From Nocardioides panaciterrulae (GTDB lineage Bacteria; Actinomycetota; Actinomycetes; Propionibacteriales; Nocardioidaceae), in contig NZ_JACCBG010000001.1 of NCBI RefSeq assembly GCF_013409645.1, positions 2,788,001 to 2,852,000 on the forward strand: DNA of 64,000 bases. Reading direction: 5' to 3'. The position numbers and the translations under genes were made by a program. The notes beneath the pieces were generated by a model that was not told the origin of the DNA, made no database searches, and saw only the letters and a list, made by a program, of their open reading frames with translations. Below are positions 43,602-55,169 of this stretch, in pieces. Within the stretch, counting starts at the first letter, position 1; every line of letters starts with the position of its first letter.

Positions 43602-44090
43602 ATGACGGGCTCCCCGGACACACGCTGGCTCGACGAGGGCCAGCAGCGCTCCTGGCGCGGCCTGGTGCTGGGCACGACGCTGCTCTTCGACCGGCTCGAC
43701 GACGAGCTCAGGCGCACGTTCGACCTGTCGATGACCGAGTACGAGATCCTCGTCCGGCTCTCCGAGCGTGAGGGCCGCCAGATGCGGATGGCCCAGCTCG
43801 CCGACGCCCTGGCGCACAGCCGGAGCCGGGTCACCCACACGGTCTCCCGGATGGAGAAGGCCGGCCTGGTCGAGCGCTGCACCTCCCAGGAGGACGGGCG
43901 CGGCGTGGTCGCCCGGATGACCGACGCGGGCTGGGACCTGCTCGTGCGCGCCGCGCCGGTCCACGTCCGCGGAGTCCGCGAGCACCTCGTCGACCTGGTC
44001 GGCAGCGACGACCTCGCGGCGGTGGGCCGGGTGATGAACACCGTGGCCGATCACCTGGTCCCCGCCCACCCCGAGATGGAGATCAGGTAG
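43602..44090 (+). CDS. MarR family transcriptional regulator
   Basis: A 162-residue winged-helix dimer. The helix-turn-helix is MRMAQLADALAHSRSRVTHTVSRMEKAGLVER, the wing CTSQEDGRGVVARMTDAG, and the flanking helices form the dimer interface. It may control the adjacent thiolase or thioesterase. No clear operator is seen nearby. The stop codon TAG lies inside the terminator palindrome. Confidence 0.9.
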   Translation: MTGSPDTRWLDEGQQRSWRGLVLGTTLLFDRLDDELRRTFDLSMTEYEILVRLSEREGRQMRMAQLADALAHSRSRVTHTVSRMEKAGLVERCTSQEDGRGVVARMTDAGWDLLVRAAPVHVRGVREHLVDLVGSDDLAAVGRVMNTVADHLVPAHPEMEIR

Positions 44091-44113
44091 CCCCAGCGCG
44101 CGCTGGGGCTACC
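44086..44113. terminator. Terminator palindrome overlapping the MarR stop codon
   Basis: A perfect 28-bp palindrome (arm GGTAGCCCCAGCGC) that contains the MarR stop TAG. It can serve both this gene and the convergent ettA. Confidence 0.75.
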
Positions 44114-44172
44114 CGGTCTCGCGCGGGCCGATCTCGCGCGGGCTGGTCTCTCGCCGGCGCGGGGTCAGCTCG

Positions 44173-45855
<1,683 letters not shown>

Positions 45856-45863
45856 GGTCCATG

Positions 45864-45869
45864 AGCCTA
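45864..45869 (-). promoter_or_regulatory. -10 hexamer for ettA (leaderless)
   Basis: TAGGCT on the minus strand, 8 nt before the ATG at 45855. Confidence 0.5.
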
Positions 45870-45946
45870 CGGGCACAGCCGCCGTACGCCGATCCGGGGT
45901 CTCGGGCGCCGAGGCGGCGGCGGCGCCCCTTGCCACTCCGTGTGCC

Positions 45947-45968
45947 GTCAACCTGCGCCGACTCGGCG
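45947..45968. repeat. Dispersed copy of the REP-like repeat
   Basis: GTCAACCTGCGCCGACTCGGCG is the inverted form of the unit in the 35.6-36.1 kb array. A GCCGTACGCCGA piece, also part of that unit, lies at 45881-45892. It ends 2 bp short of the ssb stop codon. Confidence 0.8.
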
Positions 45969-45969
45969 G

Positions 45970-46461
45970 TCAGGCCGCGGCCGCCCCCTCCCCCGCTCCC
46001 TCCCCCTCGCCTTGAGGCGCGTCCTCGCCCTCGGGCCCGGATGCGGGCGCCGGGCCGACGGGTGAGCCGGGCTCGGGAGCGTCGCCCCCCAGCGGCCGGG
46101 TGGCGCCGGCCTTGGTGAACCGGCTGGTGCCGCGGTTCAGGTCGTGGCCGACCAGCAGCGCGTCGACCTCGAAGGAGGTCACGGCGACCCCGGCGGAGTT
46201 GGTCCAGGTCTGGGCGTTGAGGCGCCCGTGCACGACGACGGGGTCGCCCCGGCGCAACGAGCGTTCGCAGTTCTCGGCCAGCCCCCGCCAGGCGTTGACG
46301 GAGTACCACTGGGTCTCGCCGTCGACCCACTCGTTGGACTGCTTGCGGTAGCGCCGCGGGGTGCAGGCCACCCGGAAGGTCGCCACCTGCGCCTCGCCCG
46401 CCTGGCGCAGCACGACGTCGCCGCCGAGCCAGCCCTGCAGCGTCACCATGGTCTCGTTCAT
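45970..46461 (-). CDS. Single-stranded DNA-binding protein (SsbB-like paralogue)
   Basis: A 163-residue OB-fold protein. VTLQGWLGGDVVLRQ, VATFRVACTPRRYRK, TQWYSVNAWRGLAENCERSLRRGDPVVVHGRL and SFEVDALLVGHDLNRG are SSB features. The C-terminal third is Pro/Gly/Glu-rich and lacks the DDDIPF-like partner-binding tip of housekeeping SSB, so this is probably the second SSB. A GAGGGGAGA ribosome site precedes the ATG at 46459-46461. It lies downstream of two dynamin-like genes on the same strand. Confidence 0.85.
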   Translation of the reverse strand: MNETMVTLQGWLGGDVVLRQAGEAQVATFRVACTPRRYRKQSNEWVDGETQWYSVNAWRGLAENCERSLRRGDPVVVHGRLNAQTWTNSAGVAVTSFEVDALLVGHDLNRGTSRFTKAGATRPLGGDAPEPGSPVGPAPASGPEGEDAPQGEGEGAGEGAAAA

Positions 46462-46635
46462 CTCGGTCTCCCCTCAGTCGACCGGCCGGGGAGGCTCCCC
46501 GTCCGGGCACGAGGCTGGAGGACCGGACCGACATCGTCGGCGCCCGCGGGGTCCGCCTGTGGAGGGCCGTGCGGCAACCGCGCCTGTGGACCGGATCCGG
46601 GCCGGCGGACGGCGGTCCGGACCCGGCGCCGGGGG

Positions 46636-48300
46636 CTACTTGAGGGCCCGGCTGATCCCGGAGCGCACCGAGGTGTACGCCGCGAGCTCCTGCTCCACCG
46701 GCGCCACGACCAGCTCCCGGGCCACGGAGCCGACCGACTCCCGGAGCCGGCGGTCGGCGGCCCGGGCCCGGCGCCGCGCCGTGCCCCGCACGAGCGCGCG
46801 GGACAGCAGGGCCAGCAGCACGCCGGCCGCGACGCCGCCGACCAGCAGCAGCGTCGGCACCGGGAGCCCTCCGACGTCGGGCGTGGGCGGCGCGGGCAGC
46901 TGCAGGAAGCCGGCCCCGGCCAGGGCGAGCAGCCACAGCACGCCGACCAGCGCGGCCAGCAGCAGCACCCACTGGACCACCCGGACCGCGCCGACCCACA
47001 GCGGGGTGCGGGAGGCCCCCAGGTCGGTCTCGGCCAGCGCGGCGTCGAGCCGGTCGCCGAGCTCGTCGAGGCGGGCGGTCGAGGCCCGGCGCACCGAGGC
47101 CGTCCAGGGGCGGGCCAGCCCGGTCGAGACGTCGTCGGCCAGCGCGCGCACCTCGGCATCGACCCGGGCCCGCTGGACCTGGCTGGGCGCGGGCACCGAC
47201 GTGCGGGCGCGGCCGGTGAGCTGCCGCCCGGCGTCACCGAGGTCGAGGTGCAGGCGCTTGAGCGGGTCCGGACGCAGCCGCGAGAACCACGCCACGACCG
47301 GCCAGCCGGTCGCGCGGCCGGCGCGCATCCGGGTCGAGCGCTCCACGGCTGCCACGACGGTGGGGACACCCGCCGCCTCGGCGAAGGCCTCCTCCAGCGC
47401 CGCGACCCGGTCCTCGGACAGGGCGCGGGTGCGCGCGTCCCCGCAGGCCGCGTCCAACCGGGCGGCGGCGGCCCGGACGTCGGCCTCCAGCCGGGCCCGG
47501 GTGGCCTTCTTGGCGGCGACCCGGTCGGCGATCTCGCGCTTGAGCTCGGCGATCCCGAGGCCCTGGCGGGCGCTGACCGGCAGCACCGGCACCTGGTCGA
47601 GGCCGTCGGCGACCAGCAGCCGGCGTACGTCGGCGACCATCGCCTCCCGCCGGTCCTCGGGCACGGTGTCGATGTGGTTCAGCACCACGACCATCACGCC
47701 CTGGTGCCCGGCCAGCGGCGCGAGGTAGCGGTCGTGGATCGCCGCGTCGGCGTACTTCTGCGGGTCCAGGACCCAGACCAGCAGGTCGGCGAGCTGCACC
47801 AGCCGGTCGACCTCGAGGTGGTGCGAGACCTCGGTGGAGTCGTGGTCGGGCAGGTCGAGCAGCACGACGCCGTCCAGCTCGTTCTCGCTGCGGCCGCGCC
47901 GGCCGGTGTCGAGCATCGAGTCGCGGGTGGTCTGGTGGCGCGGCGGGATCCCGAGCCACTCCAGCAGCTCGTCGGCGCCCTCACGGCCCCACACGCAGGC
48001 GGTCGCCCACGACGTGGTGGGCCGCCGCACTCCCACCGCGGAGAGCTCCAGGCCGGTCAGCGCGTTGAACGTCGAGGACTTGCCCGAGCCGGTCGCGCCC
48101 GCGATCGCGACCACCGTGTGGTCGGCGGAGAGCCGCAGCCGTCCGGACGCCCGCTCGACCACCGCGCTCGCCGGGTCGACGGCCTCGTCGTCCAGGCGAC
48201 CTCGGGCGGCCTCGGTCGCCGCCTGCAGCCCCTCGATGCGGGCGCCGATGTCGGAGCCTCGGGTGACCAGCTTCCTGGCCCCCTCCAGCAAGGACGTCAT
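46636..48300 (-). CDS. YfjP-type GTPase with C-terminal membrane segments (dynamin-pair partner)
   Basis: A 554-residue protein. The G domain has a P-loop GATGSGKSSTFNAL, switch DLPDHDS, and NHID as the G4 motif. A long helical region follows, then two membrane helices (VVQWVLLLAALVGVLWLLALA; LLLVGGVAAGVLLALLS) and a helical tail. It resembles the second partner of the DynA/DynB pair of Streptomyces, which is known to act in septation. A GAGGGGAA site precedes the ATG at 48298-48300. It lies 64 bp after the dynamin-like gene. Confidence 0.82.
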   Translation of the reverse strand: MTSLLEGARKLVTRGSDIGARIEGLQAATEAARGRLDDEAVDPASAVVERASGRLRLSADHTVVAIAGATGSGKSSTFNALTGLELSAVGVRRPTTSWATACVWGREGADELLEWLGIPPRHQTTRDSMLDTGRRGRSENELDGVVLLDLPDHDSTEVSHHLEVDRLVQLADLLVWVLDPQKYADAAIHDRYLAPLAGHQGVMVVVLNHIDTVPEDRREAMVADVRRLLVADGLDQVPVLPVSARQGLGIAELKREIADRVAAKKATRARLEADVRAAAARLDAACGDARTRALSEDRVAALEEAFAEAAGVPTVVAAVERSTRMRAGRATGWPVVAWFSRLRPDPLKRLHLDLGDAGRQLTGRARTSVPAPSQVQRARVDAEVRALADDVSTGLARPWTASVRRASTARLDELGDRLDAALAETDLGASRTPLWVGAVRVVQWVLLLAALVGVLWLLALAGAGFLQLPAPPTPDVGGLPVPTLLLVGGVAAGVLLALLSRALVRGTARRRARAADRRLRESVGSVARELVVAPVEQELAAYTSVRSGISRALK

Positions 48301-48364
48301 TGTTCCCCTCGACCCCGGTCCGTTGGTGCGGGGCCAACCCTAGGGCCTCCCCGGCCGACCCGGC

Positions 48365-50116
48365 TCAATCGGTGCTCCGCTGGGTCCGGGCGAAGCGCAG
48401 GTCGTCGACCCGGCGGGCGGCGGCCCGGACCTGCTCGGGGGCCTCGGCGTCCACCCCGAGGCTGTCCAGCAGGTCGGTGTAGCGGGCCCGTTCCGCCTCC
48501 AGCAGCGCCCGGACGCGCGCGTCGAGCGCGCGCCGCGAGCGCTCCGCGAGGCTGCGCACGGCCTGGTCGCCGAAGACCGCCTCGAGCAGCTTCTGGCCGA
48601 GCACCGCCGAGCCCCCGGCGATGCCCGCCTCGGCGCCGGTCAGCCCGGCGGTGTGCGCGAAGACCACGACCATCAGCGCCACCGACAGCCCGTTGACCCC
48701 GAAGGCGAGGAAGCGGGCGGTGCTGCGCTTGTCCGCGCCCTCGGTGCGGACCATCTCCAGCACGTCCTGCTGCCAGTCGCGCACGGCGCGCTCGGCCCGG
48801 AGGCGCAGGTCGCGGGACGCGCGGCCGAGGTCCTCCCCGGCGTCGGCGAGCAGCGCCTTGCCGGGCCCGAAGGACTGCCAGGACCCCGCGGCCCGCTCGG
48901 CCGCGGCCTCGGCGTGCTCGAGGATCAGGGTCTCGAGCCCCGACTCCACCGCGACGGTGACCCGCTCGGCCTGCGCCGGCTTGCCCTTCACCGCGTTGAC
49001 GATCCGGTCCCGGATCCAGCCGACCCGGTTCTCCAGGGACTTCAGCAGCTCGCCGGTGCCGACGAACTCCTGCCACCGGGCCAGCACCTCGCCGCGCAGG
49101 AGGGTGCCGTCGGAGGAGGCCTCGGCGACCGCCTCGACCGCCCGGTCGTACGCCGAGTCCGCGTCCGCCCGCAGCCGGAGGCACGCCTCGACCTGCTCGC
49201 CGGCCGCGTCGGCGACCGCGTGGCTGCGCCGGCTGATCGTGCGGATCGCCCCGTCGAGCGTCTGCTGCACCACGGCCCCACGCGCCTCGGCGTCGTCGGC
49301 CAGCGAGGCGAGCCACCCCCTGATGTCGGCCACCGAGCCGGCGTCGAGCAGCCCGTCCGCGGAGACCGGGCCCTCGGGGACCGTGAACAGCGGGGAGTCC
49401 TTCAGGCCCCGGCTGGCCAGCATCCGGGCCAGGTGGGTGGCGACGGTCTGCACCGCGTCGGCGGCCGTGCGGTCGAGCACGATCGCGACCGCGGTGGAGC
49501 GGTCCGCCGCCTGGCGCAGGAACTTCCAGGGCACCTGGTCGGCGTACCTGGCCGCGGAGGTGACGAACAGCCAGAGGTCGGCGGCCGCGAGCAGCTGCGC
49601 GGCGAGGTGCCGGTTGTGCTCCTCCACCGAGTCCACGTCGGGCGCGTCCAGGATCGCCAGACCGGCGGGCACGGTCTCGGAGGCCACGAGCTGGAGCGCG
49701 CCGGGGTCGGTGGTGGCCCGGGCGACCCGCTCGAGGTCGGGCAGCAGCCGGTCCTGGCCGAACCAGGCCGCGTCGTCGGGGTGGTGGACGAGCACCGGGG
49801 ACCGGGTCGTGGGGCGCAGCACGCCCGACTCGGTGACCCGCCGGCCGACGAGGGTGTTGACCAGCGTGGACTTGCCGGCGCCGGTCGAGCCGCCGACGAC
49901 CGCGAGCAGCGGCGCGTCGAGGGTCGTCAGTCGGGGCAGCACGTAGTCCTCGAGCTGGTCGACCATCTCCTCTCGCGCCGCCCGCTGCTCGGCGACGTCG
50001 GCGAGCTCCAGCGGCAGCGACGCGTCCTGCAACGAGCCGCGCAGCCGGACCAGCGCGGTCAGCATCTGCGCGTCCGCGGGCGGCTCCGCGGCCGGGGACT
50101 GCGGGGGCGTGCTCAT
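48365..50116 (-). CDS. Dynamin-like GTPase
   Basis: A 583-residue bacterial dynamin-like protein. P-loop GGSTGAGKSTLVNTLVG, switch region TTRSPVLVHHPDD, G3 LDAPDVDS, G4-like LDRT. The rest is a helical stalk with a hydrophobic segment (LAFGVNGLSVALMVVVFAHTAGLTGAEAG) that could insert in the membrane. It may shape or protect the cell membrane; actinobacterial relatives act at division septa. The ATG at 50114-50116 overlaps the stop of the PrsW gene (ATGA), so the two are coupled. Confidence 0.84.
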   Translation of the reverse strand: MSTPPQSPAAEPPADAQMLTALVRLRGSLQDASLPLELADVAEQRAAREEMVDQLEDYVLPRLTTLDAPLLAVVGGSTGAGKSTLVNTLVGRRVTESGVLRPTTRSPVLVHHPDDAAWFGQDRLLPDLERVARATTDPGALQLVASETVPAGLAILDAPDVDSVEEHNRHLAAQLLAAADLWLFVTSAARYADQVPWKFLRQAADRSTAVAIVLDRTAADAVQTVATHLARMLASRGLKDSPLFTVPEGPVSADGLLDAGSVADIRGWLASLADDAEARGAVVQQTLDGAIRTISRRSHAVADAAGEQVEACLRLRADADSAYDRAVEAVAEASSDGTLLRGEVLARWQEFVGTGELLKSLENRVGWIRDRIVNAVKGKPAQAERVTVAVESGLETLILEHAEAAAERAAGSWQSFGPGKALLADAGEDLGRASRDLRLRAERAVRDWQQDVLEMVRTEGADKRSTARFLAFGVNGLSVALMVVVFAHTAGLTGAEAGIAGGSAVLGQKLLEAVFGDQAVRSLAERSRRALDARVRALLEAERARYTDLLDSLGVDAEAPEQVRAAARRVDDLRFARTQRSTD

Positions 50117-51234
50117 CGGGTGGGTACCACCTGTCCGGGAAAGGCGATCGTGGGGCGTACGGCGCTGATCCGCGCAACGTACTCGTGCCCACGCGCGGCG
50201 AAGTCGGGCGGCGGGGTGCCGCGCAGGAAGCGGTGGTGGAGGAAGCCGAGCTCGATCGCGGCCTGCTGGTAGTCGCGCATCGCCCGCTCCCCCGGGCGGC
50301 CGCCCTGCTGGCGGGCGAAGGCGCGGCTGCGGCGCCGGGCGCCGAGGTCGACCACCCAGCCGATGTCGGTGGCCGGGATGAGCCCGCGGGCCGCGGCGTC
50401 ACCGAGCGAGGCGGTCAGCATCCGCCGCTCCGAGCGGCGCGCCCAGGTGGCCAGCGCGACGATTCCGATGAACGCCGGCGTCATCAGCAGCAGGTAGACC
50501 CCCACGAACCCCTGCAGCCCGTAGACCGTCGAGGTGTTCCACGCCGCGTGCGCGACCACGGCGGCGACGTAGCCCGCCAGCGGGGCGAGCACGCGCAGCC
50601 CCCGGCCTCGGGCGTTGACGGCGATGCCGACGCCGATGCCGGTGAACGTGGTGAAGAACGGGTGCGCGAACGGCGAGAACAGGCACCGGACCACGAAGGT
50701 CCCGGTCAGCGCGTCGGTGCCGCCCGGGCCGGTCCCGTCGGTGCCGTTGTACGCCGCGGCGAGGTAGAGGATGTTCTCGGTGAACGCGAACCCGATGCCG
50801 ACCATCCCGGCGTAGACGAGCCCGTCGAGGACGCCGTCGAGCTCGGCGCGGCGCCACCACAGCAGCAGGATCAGGAACAGGCCCTTGCTGGCCTCCTCCG
50901 ACATCGGGGCCACGACCTCGAGGCTGGTGCGGTCGCTGAAACCGACCACGAAGCCGCCGACGCCCTGGATCAGCAGGGCCGCCGCGGTGGCTGCGAAGCC
51001 GCCCCAGAGCAGGCCGAGCGCGAGCAGCCGTCGCGGCTCGGGTTCGTAGCGGTCCAGCCACAGGTAGCAGGCCACCAGCGGCCCCACCGGCAGCGCGGCC
51101 AGCACGGTCGCCAGCAGCAGGGACGACGGGGCCCCCGACAGCGCGATCAGCAGCAGCATCGCCAGCGCACCCAGCCCCACGAGCACGGTGACGACGACCG
51201 TGAACGCGATGCTGTCGCGACGGGCCCCGGGCAT
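50113..51234 (-). CDS. PrsW family intramembrane metalloprotease
   Basis: A 373-residue membrane protease. About eight helices are seen, with the conserved motifs SEEASKG (EExxK-type), FAFTENILY, HPFFTTFTG and AHAAWN, which supply the metal ligands. PrsW of Bacillus cleaves the anti-sigma factor RsiW. Here the target is unknown; a candidate anti-sigma protein lies about 10 kb away. The C-terminal 120 residues are cytoplasmic. The ATG at 51232-51234 has TAGGCT 7 nt upstream (51242-51247). It overlaps the dynamin-like gene. Confidence 0.9.
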   Translation of the reverse strand: MPGARRDSIAFTVVVTVLVGLGALAMLLLIALSGAPSSLLLATVLAALPVGPLVACYLWLDRYEPEPRRLLALGLLWGGFAATAAALLIQGVGGFVVGFSDRTSLEVVAPMSEEASKGLFLILLLWWRRAELDGVLDGLVYAGMVGIGFAFTENILYLAAAYNGTDGTGPGGTDALTGTFVVRCLFSPFAHPFFTTFTGIGVGIAVNARGRGLRVLAPLAGYVAAVVAHAAWNTSTVYGLQGFVGVYLLLMTPAFIGIVALATWARRSERRMLTASLGDAAARGLIPATDIGWVVDLGARRRSRAFARQQGGRPGERAMRDYQQAAIELGFLHHRFLRGTPPPDFAARGHEYVARISAVRPTIAFPGQVVPTR

Positions 51235-51241
51235 GGGCTGC

Positions 51242-51247
51242 AGCCTA
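51242..51247 (-). promoter_or_regulatory. -10 hexamer for the PrsW gene (leaderless)
   Basis: TAGGCT on the minus strand, 7 nt before the ATG at 51234. It would start the PrsW/dynamin transcript. Confidence 0.55.
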
Positions 51248-51280
51248 TCGGCAGTCGAGGCACGGCCCGCCGTCCCGTCG

Positions 51281-51286
51281 TACCAT
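51281..51286 (+). promoter_or_regulatory. -10 hexamer for the M24 peptidase gene (leaderless)
   Basis: TACCAT, 6 nt before the GTG at 51293. Confidence 0.45.
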
Positions 51287-51292
51287 GACGAC

Positions 51293-52717
<1,425 letters not shown>

Positions 52718-52732
52718 CCGTCCGGCGCGGCG

Positions 52733-53470
52733 TCAGCCGGCGTCGCGGTAGACCGCCGCGACGGCGGCGGTCCGGCTCTGCACGCCCAGCCGCTCGTAGA
52801 CGTTGTTCAGGTGGGTGCGCACGGTGCCCTCCGAGAGCTGCAGCCGGCGCCCGATCTGGCCGTTGGTGTAGCCCTCGCGCACCAGGGACAGCACCGCGAG
52901 CTGACGCGGCGTGAGCTCGTTCGCGCTCGTGTGCTGCTGGCGCCAGCGCAGGTAGTGCTCGCGGACGTGGGGGCGCAGCAGCCGCAGCAGGAAGCGATCC
53001 CGCTCGGTGAAGTCCGGACCGTGGCGCCAGCCCAGCAGGCGCAGCTGACGATGCGCCGCGAGCGGGATGCACGCCATGATCTCGCGCTCGTAGGGCACCG
53101 GCTCGACCCTGGTCCGGCGGAGCTCACGCAGGCTGGTGAAGTCGGAGAGCGTGGTGATGGAGTCGTAGTCGCCGGAGCGGTCCGGGTAGCTGCAGTCCAC
53201 GCGCCAGTAGTGCTGCCAGAACGGGTTGGCGAGCGCCTCCTCGGGGGTCTCCTGCTCGGTCCCGTGGCCGTCGTGGTCGACGGCGTTGAGGAACCAGACG
53301 TGCGCAGGGGCGGTGCAGTAGCCGCCGAGGTTGACCTGGTCGGTGTGCAACAGCTCCGCCAGCTTCTCGAGCGCTGGCCACGGGATCGGCTCGGGCTCGA
53401 GCCGCGCGAGCTCGTCGATGATCTCCTGGAGCAACGAGGTGTCGCGCTCGCTCAGGGTGATGCCCGCCAT
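52733..53470 (-). CDS. LuxR-type transcriptional regulator
   Basis: A 245-residue regulator. The C-terminal HTH is LTPRQLAVLSLVREGYTNGQIGRRLQLSEGTVRTHLNNVYERL. The N-terminal 170 residues have no recognised receiver domain and look like a GAF-type sensor with three Cys residues (GGYCTAPAHVWF, VDCSYPD, IMACIPL). The ATG is at 53468-53470. It diverges from a tiny secreted peptide gene, making that peptide a plausible target or signal. Confidence 0.86.
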   Translation of the reverse strand: MAGITLSERDTSLLQEIIDELARLEPEPIPWPALEKLAELLHTDQVNLGGYCTAPAHVWFLNAVDHDGHGTEQETPEEALANPFWQHYWRVDCSYPDRSGDYDSITTLSDFTSLRELRRTRVEPVPYEREIMACIPLAAHRQLRLLGWRHGPDFTERDRFLLRLLRPHVREHYLRWRQQHTSANELTPRQLAVLSLVREGYTNGQIGRRLQLSEGTVRTHLNNVYERLGVQSRTAAVAAVYRDAG

Positions 53471-53626
53471 GGTTCCTCCACGCCCGACCGGCGGCTCCCC
53501 CCACCTCCTCCAGGGTAGGACCGTTTCGCCGGGCGCGACATACGCGGAACCGCGGATTCCGTCGGGCGGCCGACCTTCCTAGCGTGAGGAGTGGCTCTCG
53601 GGCCCACCCCCGACCAGGAGCACACC

Positions 53627-53797
53627 ATGTCGCACACCCTGCTCCGCCGGCTCGCCGCACTGCTCGTGGCCTCCGGCCTCGCCGCCCTCGCCGTCCCGGT
53701 CTCCGCCGCCGGCCAGACCGGTCACCACGACCGTCCCTGCTTCATCGTCCAGGCGCACTGGAACGTCGGCCTGGACGGGCCGCAGCCACGGTGCTGA
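53627..53797 (+). CDS. Small secreted peptide with a Cys-bracketed C-terminus
   Basis: A 56-residue precursor. A signal peptide (HTLLRRLAALLVASGLAALA...VSA) would leave about 30 residues, including CFIVQAHWNVGLDGPQPRC, whose two cysteines could form a disulfide loop. The ATG at 53627 follows AGGAG at good spacing, and CTAGCGT at about 53579-53585 may be a -10. It is divergent from the LuxR regulator. No family is recognised; it could be a signal or an antimicrobial peptide, or a short wall protein. Confidence 0.6.
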   Translation: MSHTLLRRLAALLVASGLAALAVPVSAAGQTGHHDRPCFIVQAHWNVGLDGPQPRC

Positions 53798-53917
53798 GGC
53801 TCACGCGCCCGGTTGCGTGTCCCGGGACGGCGCGGATGGCATTCGCGTGGCAGCCTAGGGCGAGGCCGTCCTCGTCGGACGGCGTCGGTGATGTCGTCGT
53901 GACGGGGAGTCGGTCAG

Positions 53918-55147
53918 GTGGTGAGGGTCTCGGTCTGGTTCACCGCCGCGTGCGCGGCAGCGGTCGCCCTCGTGGTGGGTCTGACCGGTCCCTCGTCCGC
54001 GCCGGTCGCCGACCTGCTGCCCACCGCGGACCTCTCCCCCCAGCTGGTCGCCTCTCCCCAGCGGGTCGTCCACCGGCACCAGCCCCTCGAGCGCCGCTCC
54101 CCGGCCGCCCGGCGCCTGGCGCGGCTTAGCCTGCCGCAGCAGGTCGGCCAGCTGTTCATGGTCGGCACGCCCGCCACCTCGGCGAGCCCGGCCACGCTCG
54201 ACCAGATCCGCCGGCTGCACGTGGGCAACGTGATGCTGACCGGCCGCAGCCGGGCCGGCGTCCGCGCCCCCGCCCGGGTCGCGGCGGCCGCTCAGGCGCG
54301 GGCCACGTCGGCCGCCACCGGCGGCGTACGCCTGCTGGTCGCGACCGACCAGGAGGGCGGCCAGGTCCAGGTGCTGGGAGGCCGTGGACTCCCAAGCATC
54401 CCGACCGCCCTGACCCAGGGTTCCTGGTCACCGGGGCGGCTCGAGCACGCGGCGACGACCTGGGCCGGGCAGCTGCACCGGGCGGGGGTGAACATGAACC
54501 TCGCGCCGATCCTCGACACCGTCCCGGGTCCTCGGGCCGCTGCCCACAACCCGCCGATCGGCCACTACGACCGGGAGTTCGGCTACCGGGTCGGCACCGT
54601 CTCCCGGCACGGTCTCGCCTTCGCCCGGGGCATGCGCTCCGGGCGTGTGGTGCCCACCGCCAAGCACTTCCCGGGCCTGGGCCGTGTGCACGCCAACACC
54701 GACACCGACACCCACGTCGTCGACCGCGTGACCCGCCGCCACGACCGCTACCTGGTCCCCTTCCAGCGGGCCGTCGACGCCGGGGTTCCGGCCGTGATGG
54801 TGTCGACCGCCATCTATGCCCGGCTCGACCCGAAGCGTCCGGCGGCGTTCTCGCCGTTCGTCCTGCGCACGATGCTGCGCCACGACCTCGGCTTCGACGG
54901 GGTCGTGGTCTCCGACGACCTGGGCCTCGCCCGGCAGGTCGCGCCGTGGTCGTACGGCGCCCGCGCGGTGTCCTTCCTGCGCGCGGGCGGTGACCTGGTG
55001 CTGACCGTCGACCCGCGCACGACCCCGGCCATGTACGCCGCGGTGCTGCATCGGGCCCGCACCGACCGGCACTTCCGCGCGCGCGTCCGGGAGTCGGCGC
55101 TGCGGCTGCTCGAGCTCAAGCAGCGCCAGGGACTCCTGGGCCGCTGA
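53918..55147 (+). CDS. Secreted glycoside hydrolase family 3 protein (NagZ-like)
   Basis: A 409-residue exported enzyme with an N-terminal signal (VWFTAACAAAVALVVGLTG). The barrel carries QVGQLFMVGTPA, LLVATDQEGGQVQVL, NMNLAPILDTVPGP and the KHFPG motif near residue 249 (VPTAKHFPGLGRV), with the nucleophile Asp in VVVSDDLGLA. The loop after KHFPG reads GLGRVHANTDTDTH, not the GHGDT...DSH of classic NagZ. It probably removes N-acetylglucosamine from wall fragments. GTG at 53918 follows GGGGAG; GTG at 53921 is the alternative. Confidence 0.88.
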   Translation: MVRVSVWFTAACAAAVALVVGLTGPSSAPVADLLPTADLSPQLVASPQRVVHRHQPLERRSPAARRLARLSLPQQVGQLFMVGTPATSASPATLDQIRRLHVGNVMLTGRSRAGVRAPARVAAAAQARATSAATGGVRLLVATDQEGGQVQVLGGRGLPSIPTALTQGSWSPGRLEHAATTWAGQLHRAGVNMNLAPILDTVPGPRAAAHNPPIGHYDREFGYRVGTVSRHGLAFARGMRSGRVVPTAKHFPGLGRVHANTDTDTHVVDRVTRRHDRYLVPFQRAVDAGVPAVMVSTAIYARLDPKRPAAFSPFVLRTMLRHDLGFDGVVVSDDLGLARQVAPWSYGARAVSFLRAGGDLVLTVDPRTTPAMYAAVLHRARTDRHFRARVRESALRLLELKQRQGLLGR

Positions 55148-55169
55148 CGCGACCGGTCCCCCGGCCGGG

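Noticed and set aside
46144..48696. 850-codon plus-strand frame over the GTPase and SSB genes
   Set aside because: It is an antisense shadow; the GTPase motifs lie on the minus strand.
53545..53561. LuxR operator CGGAACCGCGGATTCCG
   Set aside because: The symmetry is imperfect (mismatches in the inner positions) and cannot be separated from background GC-rich palindromes.
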